This document shows positions 43,955-55,407 of a stretch of DNA of 64,000 bases, piece after piece (within the stretch, counting starts at the first letter, position 1; every line of letters begins with the position of its first letter). Source of the DNA: Corythucha ciliata (Eukaryota > Arthropoda > Insecta > Hemiptera > Tingidae); the NCBI GenBank assembly GCA_038030265.1, contig CM075937.1, positions 26,640,198-26,704,197 on the forward strand, read 5' to 3'. The notes under the pieces are model-generated. The model saw only the letters and a program-made list of their open reading frames with translations. It searched no databases and was not told where the DNA came from. A program made the position numbers and the translations under genes.

Positions 43955-44262
43955 GTTCAGGGGCAATTGGCTATCACAAAGAGACAATATTGTCTCTTCG
44001 TGATATTCACGGAGCAACCTCCATTCGTTAAAGTGATGAAAATCCTAAAAGATCACAGTTTTTGGAAGGCGGCAAAGACCAAGTTGCGGGATTTTTACCA
44101 TAAATGTCTACTTCCAGAACTAGTAGACCCGAGAAAAACGAGGTCCATGCCCATCCGAGACCCATACCACGGTAGGAAATAATGGGACAGGGAAGGTTTT
44201 CGATAGAAATACCAACAAACATGTTGTACATAATATATGCAGGTCCAGAGACTGCAATTTAG
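43955..44262 (+). CDS. Last two exons of a YqaJ-like nuclease gene
   Basis: Exon 43955-44171 follows an acceptor (GTATAATAG) and reads VQGQLAITKRQYCLFVIFTE, then DHSFWKAAKTKLRDFYHKCL and LPELVDPRKTRSMPIRDPYH. This matches the C-terminal part of YqaJ-type exonuclease domains found in many transposon-linked animal genes (Q-G-Q-L...K-R-x-Y-C). It splices in phase across a 71-bp intron (GTAGGA...TGCAG) to a 20-bp terminal exon (44243-44262) that ends in TAG. The catalytic N-terminal part of the domain is not found upstream, where P-element debris lies. It is either a fragment or a gene whose 5' exons are displaced. SWIM proteins such as that at 4808 are sometimes encoded with such nucleases. Confidence 0.6.
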
Positions 44263-45744
44263 AGACTACCAACCCGACATAACTTGTGACTTCTTGTTTC
44301 AACAAAATGATGCGACTCAGTGCCCGGAGTGCCCGGCCCGCGTGACTTCTCAAATTTGGATTTGCCTGCTGTCTGGGCGAGAAAACACCCCTTTTTTGCC
44401 GCGGCCAAAGAGATAAGCCCCTGTCCTAACAAAAATGATCTCGCAACAAACAACAAAATTTGTCTCGCCCTGTCAATCTATTTCTTGACCAGGGGCTCAA
44501 GTACGAAGGGGTGTAAAATGAAATAATACTGGTCGTATCCACGTGACAACCATTTAAATTGTGAGCCCTTTTCACAGGAACAATTTTTTTTATCAAAGAA
44601 CGGCATGTTCCTAAATTCACCACTTTGCTCACCGATTGATTAGGCTACAAAACTAACTGTCAAAACTAAAGTCTACCGTAGACCCACCCACTCACCATTT
44701 TTTTTATTTCTGTTACTTTTTGAAATAAAACTGCGGGAATTTCACAATTTTACGCGCAAGAAATAATCAACTTCAGCTTCAGTCGGGTTGTGACACCCCG
44801 CCCCATTTTCGTAAACATGAACAATTATGATTATTCTGTTTGACGCCGCCCCCTCCGTGCAACCAAAAGTCGCCACTGCATGCTATTTCTACATTTTGTT
44901 AACCAATGAACTAACTGGTTTGACGATATGTGTCCAAATTTTCTATGGGACTCATCTGTAATCCAAACCCAAAATCGTTTTTCTTGAAGCCAATCGGTAT
45001 TTTTCAATTCCCACCCTCTCCAAATTTTACCAGCGGATAAGGAATCTGCCTGATGAAACCCCGTTTCTAGAATGCATACATAAAATACGATTACATATTT
45101 TATATTTCCTTCAGAATGAATAATAAACCTCTTCTCTTTTTTACCGAGTTCCGAATTTTAGCAAGAAAAATAAGGATTGGATTCACCAATCGACTTCAGT
45201 GTGTGTTGCGATTTCGGCTGGAAGGACAGTCTTTTTTTTTATTTATTAAATTTATTCGTCATATTTTTGTCTTGTTTGTTTTTATTAAATAAATAATATT
45301 TTGTGAGATGTGTAGGTATTGCTATTTTCCAAAGTGCCACTCTCATGTTCGTTAGATAAAATGGTAAAATAAGATTATGAATGAGCTATGTCATACTCAT
45401 AATAATACACCATTTTTCGAATTAATGAATGGCCAAGCCTTCAGAGAAGTTCTCATGATCTGCGCGGAAAAATAAAGGGAAGGAAAGTCTAGAAGCATAT
45501 CGAATACGAGTACAAATGAATATTACATGATTGAAGTAAGAAGCAAGAGGGAAGCGATGACGGTGACAAGACAAGCGTGGAAAGAAATACGCGCCCCACT
45601 GAAGGTCGCTCACCCTCTTCCCTCTCTATCATTACCTAAATTATCCTGGAGGATTCGGCCGGAGCCCTACGTTACTTTTTTTTCAAGCGTTGTACGCTAC
45701 AGCGCCACTGTCAATTTTTATTTCTCGTCACACGTCTTTCCTCA
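44263..45744. other. No recognisable gene
   Basis: Mostly unassigned. GTATCCACGTGACAACCATTT at about 44534 recurs at about 56699. Poly-T tracts lie near 44698 and 45232. Confidence 0.5.
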
Positions 45745-46715
45745 TAGATTAGCGTAGTAAAAGTGAATTAAGCTGAAAAAAAAAGTTTTAGGAATGACTT
45801 TTGATCTTCTTGTAGGCGCTCATAATGGGCTTAATTGCCTCATTTTTTAGTGTAACAATGGATTTTTCTCAAAACATTGCGAAGGACAGGAGTACAATAA
45901 GCATGAAGTATTAAACTAAGTTACTTCACTCAGTTTTAGAGGAATTTGCCCGGCGCTGGGAGCACCATGGCCAATGTAGTCTAGCTTTGAACAGTTGTCA
46001 AAAACTGACATTTTTTATAATATCCTGATATTTTCCCAGTTTACTCAAAGAATCTTTCACTATCATTGGACAAAATGTCTTTACTCACACAGAAAAAAGG
46101 GTGCTCTTTTCAGTGGTGTCGTTGGATTTAACCTAGGTCGCTTACTTCCCATGTTACACCTGTTTTTGTTGCGAAAACCCGTGATCTGCTAAAAACAACA
46201 AATTGATTATCTCGGCTAGGAATCGAAATCTGACCTTGGGACATAGGAAATTTTTTGTTGCATTTTGGACGTACAACCTCCCCTCTCATTATTTTTTAAC
46301 CAAGTACGAATCACCGGTATTTGAGTGCTACGGGTCTTGAAAAGTTACCCTACCAATAAAATCTCGCTTTTTGGCGAGATTAAGTATTTTGTTGACTGGT
46401 TGTATTTCCTGAACTAACAGACCCAGGATGCTCGGGCTGGGCTTTAATTGTAGCAAATTTAGTTGGCTTTAACAATGTATACTGTGGTCATGCTCGAAAA
46501 GCGCTTTCTTCTGGTAGGTTTGTTAAAAAGAGAAAAAAGAGAAAAAAGTGATGAAATTTCTTGGTTTTTCGAGTGCCACGAGTTGAGCACAAGATTTTCA
46601 GGGTTGCAAACTTGAGTATAAACTACTCTCATTGGCCCTAACAACATGCAAAAAAAAAAAAAAAAAAAATACATGCATATTTGCGATGTTTGATGTTTAT
46701 ATTGACTGGCCTATA
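45745..46715 (+). repeat. ~1-kb noncoding repeat, copy A
   Basis: Runs from CTCATAGATTAGCGTAGTAA to TATATTGACTGGCCTA. It shares long blocks with copies B and C, for example GGGAGCACCATGGCCAATGT, TTTACTCAAAGAATCTTTCA and AATAAAATCTCGCTTTTTGG. No coding pattern. Confidence 0.92.
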
Positions 46716-46884
46716 ATGTTCGACAGATTTATTTAGTAATTATAACTTTTGTATTTTATTTCTTCTAAAATTTCACCGAGAAATTAAGCAAGACTACATT
46801 TAAAATATCTATATAAAGCCGTCAAATATCAGTTCCGCATTTTTAACTTTCAAGCCAGCACATGATAGGAGAAAAAGGGAAGCG

Positions 46885-47300
46885 AAACAGGTGATACCGT
46901 TCTATACTATACGCAGTACGAAAGCGAGACTTTGGAACTGATACTCGAGTGAGGTTGATACTTGACTTGATACCCGAGCGAGGTTGATACTCATATTCAC
47001 TTCCTATTGGTGGAAATGTATCAAGAACCAAGAAGAAACTTTCAGCCTCTCTATCCCTACTCTTACGTGTCCCACACGACTGCCCAGTTTCTCGGTAGGT
47101 GGGAGCTCCGTCCGTTCCGTCGTGGTGGAATTAGCCTGTCTTGTTTTGAATTCACTTCAACGCCGCAAGGTTCGGGACTTGACAAGAACCCTCTTCGTAT
47201 TCCAGGTTGATACAAAAAGTATCAGTTCCTTTTCGCGAGTATCAATTGATACTACCCGGTACATGAAAGTATCAGTTACAAAGTATCAGATTGATACTGA
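46885..47300. repeat. GATAC/GTATC-rich segment
   Basis: About a dozen copies of TGATAC or GTATCA in 400 bp, partly arranged as GAGCGAGGTTGATACTC units on the left and GAGTATCAATTGATACTA on the right. A MITE with internal repeats is possible. Confidence 0.6.
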
Positions 47301-47825
47301 CTTACACACCCTCAGTGAAAACCATAAAGAAGCAAAGGCCCGCTGTCGGTGAAGGCCTTACAAGGTCCTGCTGTCAGATAATTAGCAATGCCTAATCCCA
47401 TGGGGTCGATCGAAAACGACTCGACAAAAAATATTCCAGTTTTCACGGCTGTTTCGGGGGTCAAAAGAGTAATTTTTACCTCCATGTTCCCGTGGATAAA
47501 GGAAGTATAGTGTTCGTGAAAAAGGTCAAGTGCAACTGGCACCATATTCCTGATAAACAACGTCAGAAACATTTTTTATAAAGTGGTGTTCTGCATGCCA
47601 TCGGTCTTTGTTTTATTTCACAATAAATCGCACTTGGGGCCTTATTCTCTAACGAAATCTCTAACGTTATTCTCTAACGTAGTTTAAGCGGTTCTACTAA
47701 CAATTCAAATTCATGTTTTTACTTCATTCAAAATCTCACTTATTCCTAAGGTTCTTTACAACAATTTTAACGTACAAAAACTTTGCTTCGGTAGAATAAT
47801 TGAAATTCATGAAATTGAGAAAACC
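47301..47825. other. No recognisable gene
   Basis: At about 47637 GGGGCCTTATTCTCTAACG matches the end of the 139-bp MITE family at 10791 and 53941, probably a broken copy. Confidence 0.5.
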
Positions 47826-47949
47826 GGGGCCATATTCAAATGTGTCGGGGAAAAAATCCGGCAAGGCGGGATAATGTTGTTATTTCTTATACGGCGTCCT
47901 TGGATCCCTCTCGCGGCATTTTCTTCCTGACCGTTCGGAATAAGGCTCC
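47826..47949. mobile_element. MITE with GGGGCC...GGCTCC ends
   Basis: The left end GGGGCCATATTCAAATGTGT and right end GTTCGGAATAAGGCTCC are inverted relatives. The interior (CGGCGTCCTTGGATCCC) resembles 40101-40125, so both belong to one family. Confidence 0.65.
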
Positions 47950-48403
47950 AGAACGGAAACATATGATTTTTGAAAAAAGCAATGATGAAAAAAGTTAGCC
48001 CTTGGACATTCATTGTTGTTAGAAACACTAAGCTGCCATTTTTTTCGAAAATAAAATCATTTCAGACATGTTCTCCCCGTACCGAAATGTCGTTTTCAGT
48101 CTAAACAAATGGTTACAGAATTTTCAAACTTTTTTTATCTGATTCTTCATGCAATTTCCTTGCGAAATGACTACAGTGCTACCGGAAAAAGGCTACTTTC
48201 TTGTCAAAATCGTCATAGCATAGGGACCCCTGAGGAATTTACTCATGTAAGACAAGCCTTCATTGTTGTCTCTGATTTACGAGCCGGTACATTAAATGAA
48301 TGAATTAACTTTGGTCCTGTTGGATAGAAATTTGAGACACCTAGCAGCAAACATCGAAATTTCATGGTTTACCTAGGGAGCAAAGTATTTTTTTCGCGCT
48401 ACT

Positions 48404-48428
48404 GTGGCTAAAATGTCATTTTAGCCAC
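48404..48428. repeat. Perfect 25-bp palindrome
   Basis: GTGGCTAAAATG-T-CATTTTAGCCAC: twelve-base arms around a single base. Confidence 0.9.
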
Positions 48429-48456
48429 TGTTTTGGAGATGAAAAGTTTTGAAAGT

Positions 48457-48690
48457 ATTGACATCTTTCATAAATACAGCAGCGCTCTTGCCGAGCTAAA
48501 ATGAACTAACGATCTGGGGTAACATCTGACCGGTGTCTCCTGCCTTGTTTTGTTTATTGTGGTAGTGAGAAAGAAAATTATTGAAGTAAATCCAATTGAA
48601 AATTGAAGGATACCCCAGTAGGTCGTTTCACTTAGTCGTCACATGAGCGCAGGTGTATTTATGAAAGATGTCAATAAGCGAAACTGAGGT
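48457..48690. mobile_element. Inverted repeat pair (MITE-like)
   Basis: TTGACATCTTTCATAAATAC near 48459 is repeated in inverted orientation at about 48656-48675 (GTATTTATGAAAGATGTCAA), with GCGCTC neighbours on both sides. The arms outside this core are diverged. Confidence 0.6.
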
Positions 48691-48883
48691 TATCAGACTG
48701 TTTTACCGCGGATTTCACAGTCTTTCCATTTCTCAGTGAGTGAGATGTGAGCTTTTGTGAAAGGTGTTCGCGATGATGGAGGAATTCGTCCTTCACTTTT
48801 TTCTAACTGCCCCAACGAACGAATTCGCAGCTTTCTGCTAACGTCGTCTGGCGCCGCGCGAAAAATAGCGTATACAAGTCGTG

Positions 48884-48931
48884 GATTTTACCTGCTCGTG
48901 TGTCTTTAAAGAAACGCGAGCAGGTAAAATC
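48884..48931. repeat. Strong hairpin
   Basis: GATTTTACCTGCTCG (48884-48898) and CGAGCAGGTAAAATC (48917-48931) form a perfect 15-bp stem with an 18-base loop. Confidence 0.85.
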
Positions 48932-49057
48932 ACACTTTAACCACTCGTTGTAAAAAATACTATTTTGACCCTGTTTCTAGGGTGTAGATTTATTCATTTA
49001 TTGACTAGAAAAACAACTACTATTAATAGCGTCCAAGCTTGGGTGTTGTGCTTGGGT

Positions 49058-50105
49058 TTTAGGCCAGTCAATATAAACATCAAACATCGCAAATATGCAT
49101 GTAATTGTTTTTTCCTTTGCACATTTTTAGGGCCAATGAGAGCAGTTTATACTCAAGTCTGCAACCTTCAAAACCTTGTGCTCAACTCGTGGCACTCGAA
49201 AAACCACGAAATTCCATCAATTTTTTAGGTTATTAAACAAAAATACCAGAAGAAAGCGTTTTTCGAGCATGACCACAGCATACATTGTTGAAGCCAACTA
49301 AATTTGCTACAATTTCAGCCCAGTCCGAGCGTCCTACGTTTGTGATTTTCGGAGATACAGCCAATCAAGAAATATGTAATATCGCCAAAAAGCGAGATTT
49401 TATTGATAGGGTTATTTTTCAAGACCCGTAGCACTCAAACATAATGGTCCTACAGAATATCCACGCGAGAATAATTCTTAGGCAGCAACTCAATTTGAAT
49501 CTGACGCTATTGCCTAAAATTTATTTTCGCGAGGATATCGTCTAGGACAGGGTGACTGGTACTTGGTTGAGCAAAATAATAGGGGTGATTAAACATCAGA
49601 AATGCAACAAAATTTGTCTTATGACCTAGGGTCCGATTTCCTTTCCTAGTCGAGATAATAGATTTTTTCACGTTTTTCAGCACATCACTGCTTTTCGCAA
49701 CAAAAACAGCTGTAACTTGGAAGCATGCGTCCTAGGTTAAATCCAACGACACCAATGAAAAGAGCACACTTTTTTCTGTGTGAGTAAGGACATTTTGTCC
49801 AAAGTGCGAAAGATTCTTGGAGTAAACTGGGAAAATATCAGGATATTTTTAAAAATGTCAGTTTTTGACAACTGTTCAAAGCTAGACTACATTAGCCATG
49901 GTGCTCCCAGCGCCCGGCAAATTCCTCTAAAACTGTATGAAGTAACTAGGTTTAATATTTCATGCTTATTTTACTCTTGTCCTTCGCAAGTTTTGAGAAA
50001 AATCCATTGTTATACCAAAAAATGAGGCAATCAGGCCCATTTTGAGTGCCTAAAAGAAGATACGAAAGCTATTTCAAGAAATTTTTTTCAGCTTTTTCCA
50101 CTTTT
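49058..50105 (-). repeat. ~1-kb noncoding repeat, copy B (inverted)
   Basis: Reverse-oriented copy of the repeat at 45745-46715. It contains an extra MITE at about 49445-49549. Its end almost touches copy C, giving a head-to-head pair. Confidence 0.92.
49445..49549. mobile_element. Small MITE nested in repeat copy B
   Basis: TGGTCCTACAGAATATCCAC and its inverted relative GAGGATATCGTCTAGGACA bound about 105 bp that is absent from copies A and C at the same place. Inner AATTCTTAGGCAG and TTGCCTAAAATT also pair. Confidence 0.75.
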
Positions 50106-50111
50106 ATTTGT

Positions 50112-51090
50112 CTGTCCTCATAGATTAGCATAGGAAAAGTGAATTAAGCTGGGAAAAAAAAGTTTTGGGAATGGCTCTTAATTTTCTTGTAGGCACTCAA
50201 AATGGGCCTAATTGCCTCATTTTTGGGTATAACAATGGATTTTTATCAAGAAATTGCAAAGGACAGGAGTAACATAAGCATGAAGTATTAAATTGAGTTA
50301 CTTCATACAGTTCTAGAGGAACTTGCCAGGTGCTGGGAGCACCATGGCTAATGTAGTCTAGCTTTGAACAGTTGTCAAAAACTGACATTTTAAAAGGTAT
50401 CCTGATATTTTCCCAGTTTACTCAAAGAATCTTTCACTATCATTGGACAAAATGTCTTTTCTCACACAGAAAAAAGGGTGCTCTTTTCAGTGGTGTTGTT
50501 GGATTTAACCTAGGACGCTTACTTCCCATGTTATACCTGTTTTTGTTGCGAAAACCCGTGATGTGCTAAAAAACAACAAATTGATTATCTGAACTAGGAA
50601 TGGAAATCTGACCTTAGGTCATAGGAAATTTTTTGTTGCATTTTTGGTGTACAATCACCCCTCTCATTTTGTTCACCCAAGTACCAACCACCGTGTATTT
50701 GAGTGCTACGGGTCTTGAAAAATTACCCTACCAATAAAATCTCGCTTTTTGGCGAGATTAGGTATTTTGTTGATTGACTGTATTTCCTGAACTAATAGAC
50801 CCAGGATGCTCGGGCATGGCTTAAATTGTAGCAAATTTAGTTGGCTTTAACAATGTATGATGTGGTCATGTTCGAAAAACTCTTTCTTCTGGTATTTTTG
50901 TTTAAAAAACCAGAAAAAGTAATGAAATTTCTTAGTTTTAGAGTGCCATGAGTTAAGCACAAGGTTTTGAGGGTTGCAAACTTGAGTAATAACTGCTCTC
51001 ATTGGTCCTAGCAACACGCGAATAAAAAATTAATTACATGCATGTTTGCGATTTACCCAGATTTTCTTGTCTATATTGACTGGTCTATTT
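50112..51090 (+). repeat. ~1-kb noncoding repeat, copy C
   Basis: Same orientation as copy A. It begins CTCATAGATTAGCATAGGAA about 10 bp after the end of copy B, so B and C can form a hairpin with ~950-bp arms. Confidence 0.92.
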
Positions 51091-51237
51091 CACAACCTTC
51101 ACTAAAGTTTTCTCTTGAAACTGGCCGTTACGTGAATGAAAAATGTAAATTAGTGTGGAGGAAATTGGTTCACGACGAAAAAAACAGAGCTGCCAATTGC
51201 AGTGAAATTACCAGAAACTCCCACAAACCACAATTAC
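51082..51237 (+). repeat. Direct repeat, copy 1 (CACAACCTTCACTA...)
   Basis: Shares AGGAAATTGGTTCACGACGA and AAAACAGAGCTGCCAAT with 51606-51799. Confidence 0.8.
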
Positions 51238-51278
51238 CTAACTTTAATCAAGATTAAATTAAGATTATACATGTTTAA

Positions 51279-51414
51279 GGGCCAATTTCATCACCCCCTA
51301 AATATTGGAGTCACCTAACTCCAACATTGTTTACATAAATAGTGACGCCTTGTTTCAGTTAATTATTCTGAGTTAACGTAACTCAAACCTTAACTCTCGG
51401 TGGTGAAATCCACC
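51279..51414. mobile_element. MITE with GGGCCAATTTCATCACC-type ends
   Basis: About 136 bp. GGCCAATTTCATCACCCC at the left is opposed by GGTGGTGAAATCCACC at the right, and TTGGAGTCACCTAACTCC-like sequence pairs with GAGTTAACGTAACTCAA. Confidence 0.75.
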
Positions 51415-51605
51415 ATAAAAGAAATATAAATTCCAAATCATAAAATAATTGATTTGTCATTATCAGGCCCTTTTTTTTTAGCACAAACTGGGCGGGAACA
51501 AAATGACGAAAATAATAAATGTAGACCATACCCCGGCTAACAGAGTTTGTTAGGTAGGCTAAACGATTGTGAGGGGGGGATCTTGTAAGAGGACCAACTT
51601 TACCC

Positions 51606-51799
51606 CGCCTTTCTACAACCTTCACTATAGTTATCTCTTGAATTAATTGAATGTTTTCTGTAATTTCCGTACATTGTGCACCTGAGGAGGCAGAGAGGCC
51701 GAAACCAGCCGTTAGGTGAGTGAAAAAAAAATGTGAGGAAATTGGTTCACGACGAAAAAAACAGAGCTACCAATCATAGTAAAATTATCGAAAACTCCC
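51606..51799 (+). repeat. Direct repeat, copy 2, longer
   Basis: Same ends as 51082-51237 but with an extra internal segment containing GAGGCCGAAACCAGCCGTTA. Copy 1 is therefore a deletion derivative. Confidence 0.75.
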
Positions 51800-52726
51800 A
51801 AAACCGTTTTTTAAATAACAATGGAGTTATTATTTAAATCAAACGAAGTTCGTTCTAACCATTTTAAAATAAATAAATCTTTTTAAAAAATACACACAAA
51901 TTCGGGCCACAGTGCTCAATTGAGCGCGGTTATTTTGCTTAGTGCACTACACATTTCCTAGCTGAATTAGGGTTTTCAAACTCTCAAGAACAACTTTTGT
52001 CACATTGAACTTCCCAGCGAGAATTCGGAGACAGTAGAAGTAGTCATTTTTCGTGTCAAATAAAACATGCACAAATTTTTCAAACATGCAAAATGAGATA
52101 TGTACTCACCAAGTCACGTTCAACTTAACAGTAGCTCTCAACGCGATGTTACAGGTTTGCATGACATTTTTCGCAGACCTGTCGTCGTAAGCGATGCAGA
52201 CCGATGTTGAGACAGAGATAACGCCGGATCTGAAAATGCAACTTACTGAAAACGACGGAGTACATAATAGTGAATAAATGCTTTGACATCTCACAGCGTA
52301 CCATCGTCAATGAGAAATCGGTACAAAAACTGTACACCTTCTTTGGTGATCCACAGAGCTTTCCTCTTGCCGTACGGAGACGGTATCACTTTTTCAAATG
52401 GCGCATTCCATTTTCACCAGTGATTCTTCACGAAACAAGCTTTGCTCGGTTACAAAAAAACATTGGGCGCGGCCAAATTACGTTCATGTGATCTGAGTGC
52501 GGTGCGCATTGTCCTTTCAAGTGGACATATCTATTAAGAAATAAGTAATTATATTATGAACAGGAGATTACATTTTGATGATTCGGGCCTTCAACTCACT
52601 CAATTGTGCGTATACTTCAATGAATGGGGTGCAGTACGTGATTCGTGGGCGATGTGCATTGAGCGCGTTCTATTTCACTTTCATTCTGGAATGAACATGA
52701 ATTTCTTCTAAAAATTCTTAAAAGGA
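51800..52726. other. No recognisable gene
   Basis: AT-rich. The open frames on both strands (for example 52270-52491) have no family resemblance. Confidence 0.5.
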
Positions 52727-52980
52727 TTCTTATGAAAACGCTGCACATTCATGCATGTATTCAGATCCGGCTTGAAATTACAAGAAAAATTCCCACCCCT
52801 ATGATCTCGAAATCTTTGAAAACCTCCATTTTCGACCCGATTTCGGCCCATCAAAATCCATGATGGTGTTAGTTGATCAAGCTGATAAAATGTTAGGACC
52901 AACTAGATCCCGAAGAAATGCGAAAGAACTAGTTTTTTCGAGCAATCAATAATCCGGAAATCGTATCTACTACACATGGT
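52727..52980. repeat. Diverged copy of the 62.7-kb element interior
   Basis: Shares ATCCGGCTTGAAATTACA, GTTAGGACCAACTAGA and AGTTTTTTCGAGCAATC in the same order as 62990-63210. Confidence 0.8.
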
Positions 52981-53183
52981 TGAAACGTACACAGAAAAAG
53001 TTTGAGGATGGGTTGTAAAAAATTGTTCCCGACCGAATTCAGGTGTATTATTCCGAATGAATAAAAAACCAAAACGAAAGATGCATCGACCTACAAGAAT
53101 GTGTCAACAAACCAAACGATTTCTCAGCCTCATGTCAGTGCCCTTTTCTTTAGCGTTGTACGCTATTTTTGTGCAGCCAAAGT

Positions 53184-53346
53184 ATTATTCGCCTACTTCA
53201 TAATTCGGGCAGCGCTGTCGTTGGCCATTTGGGAACTAGCTCACGTGGGCAGTCTCCTACTATTTTCTACTGGATATCACCCACAACAACTGATTCCCAA
53301 AATGGCCAACTGCAGCGCTGCCCGAATTATGAAATAGGCGAATAAT
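53184..53346. mobile_element. MITE with ~48-bp terminal inverted repeats
   Basis: ATTATTCGCCTACTTCATAA, then TTCGGGCAGCGCTG, is repeated inverted at the right end (CAGCGCTGCCCGAATTATGA). About 163 bp, noncoding. Confidence 0.88.
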
Positions 53347-53940
53347 CGAAATAAAAATCCCCAAATGCACTGAAATTAAAATCGCCAATTACGTATCGAA
53401 AACAGGAAAACTTCAATAATTTGTAACTTTATCTAGTCTTTAATGGAAACATTTACAGTTTGTAAATTGAAGTATTACATTCGACCTGTAACATTGGTGG
53501 GCTAAACAACAGAGAGCCTTCGTGCCGGTTGCCCCATGGTGAGAAGTTTAGGGACGATAATTCAAAATGTTGTACCCGAAACAGTGAATTTTTACGCAAT
53601 TCTACCTAGATTGCTCAATTCGGAACCGATAGTATCCAGTTGTATACCCGAATGTTTTATCTCAAACGGTTAGTCCGCAAAGACCCCTTTAAGTGAGAGA
53701 GAAGTCGTTTGACTTAAAAAACACAAAATTCTCTATAACTCTGAAACGAAGCGTTTGCGATTGTGAGCCTGCCAAAAAGCCAGATAGTTACCCAACACCC
53801 CCACTGAATCCATCACTCAGGGGCTCCCAGTTCGAGTATCAGATAGCTCTGGCCTCATAAATTCATGTAAAATTATAAGTTTCATTGGATACCAAGTTAA
53901 CTAGTGCCATGTGAACTCACCAAACTTTTTCTGCCTTCCA

Positions 53941-54079
53941 GGGGGCCTATTCTCTAACAACAAGCAATATTTTTTTCGCCAGCCATGTGTTTATTTCATT
54001 CATTTGTTTGAAGAAAATCAATGAAATAAACATATGACTTCGAAAAAGCTATTGCTTCGGAGTTAGAGAATAAGCCCCC
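53941..54079. mobile_element. MITE family 'GGGGGCTTATTCTCTAAC', copy 2 (inverted)
   Basis: Reverse complement of 10791-10929, equal in length (139 bp) and with very few differences. Confidence 0.92.
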
Positions 54080-54499
54080 AGTCCGTCGATTGAGTCCTCA
54101 AAAAAAAAAAGCGATAAACAAAGACGGCCGAGTGCCATCACTTGTTATTGTAACAACTCGATCACCATTCCTTAAAAAACTAATAAATTAAGGACATCAG
54201 TCGTGTTGTGATGCGTAAGTTGGTACTACTTATTTGTCCCGTTTCGGTAAGTATATGGCTCAGTGCCCAGCCGAAAAAAATTAAAGACCCCTTATCAGTG
54301 TTATCAATTAATCGATTAAGCCATTGATAAGTCGATTTAACGGGTGGGATAAATCGAAAACATCAGATAATGAATGGTAAACAAAATATAGTGGATTTGG
54401 AACTCTAGAGCGAGCACATAAGTTGACAAAACAAATCAGTAATTTAAGTAGACAAAGTAGTGCGTAGTACAAAGATGACCGGAAAAGAGAGAGCCTTTG

Positions 54500-54624
54500 C
54501 TTAAAAATCGTCAAAAAAATAACCCAGACGACGACACGGAGCAGACATCGTCCATGAGGGGGGCAACCTGTACCTGCCCCCGGGGGCAGATGGTCCACCC
54601 CCACGAAATACGTCAAGAGGGGGC
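54500..54624 (+). repeat. 125-bp direct repeat, copy 1
   Basis: Begins CTTAAAAATCGTCAAAAAAA and ends GTCAAGAGGGGGC. Only a few bases differ from 54792-54916. Confidence 0.92.
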
Positions 54625-54791
54625 TCTTTCCACTCGTGGCGGCTCCCTGACGCTAGCCAAGTAAGAATAAACATTTTACAGCCACGTGGAGCCGAAATTT
54701 TAAATTTTACTTATACGTTCTAGGAGAGTATTGAGATGAGTGGCCCAGTCCCTCAAAGATGAATGGGTGGAGTCAGAGACGCCGCGATTGG

Positions 54792-54916
54792 CTTAAAAAT
54801 CGTCAAAAAAATAACCAAGACGACGACACGGAGCAGATATCGGCCATGAGGGGGGCAACCTGTACCTGCCCCCAGGGGCAGATGGTCCACCCCCACGAAA
54901 TACGTCAAGAGGGGGC
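54792..54916 (+). repeat. 125-bp direct repeat, copy 2
   Basis: Second copy, offset by 292 bp. The sequence between the copies (54625-54791) is not repeated, so this is either a partial tandem duplication or two insertions of one short element. Confidence 0.92.
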
Positions 54917-55407
54917 GTTTTAAATTAATTAGACTCTCAGGCCGAGCATTTCCAATTTTTTTTTTCTTTTTTTTTATCATTACGTGAAATGATAGGCTGC
55001 AGAGCAGAATTAATTGCTACTGGATGCCATAACATTGCATTTTTTTTCTCTATTTTGCAGAGCGGGTGGTGGAGGAAATTGCATAAATAAGGTGGAGGTG
55101 GTAGAAAAATGAAAATAAATAGCCCCATATCAAGTTACCACCTTTTCATGAGGTAATATGGTCAGCGCGTTTTTGACTGGTATCGCCTTATTTCAATCAA
55201 TTTGAAATCAACTTTTGTTTTGGTTGCATGGTATCTTTTGATTTCAACTTAATGAAATAAAGCCCTAATCCAGTGAATGTTTGCCAAAAGCCAATCACTT
55301 ATCCCATTTAGACAATGTCAGCCACTTGTACAGTGTCAATAGCCACAATGGAATACAGGAAACCAGGTTTATTTACAGCCACATTTCACGCAAAATGCGG
55401 ATGACTT

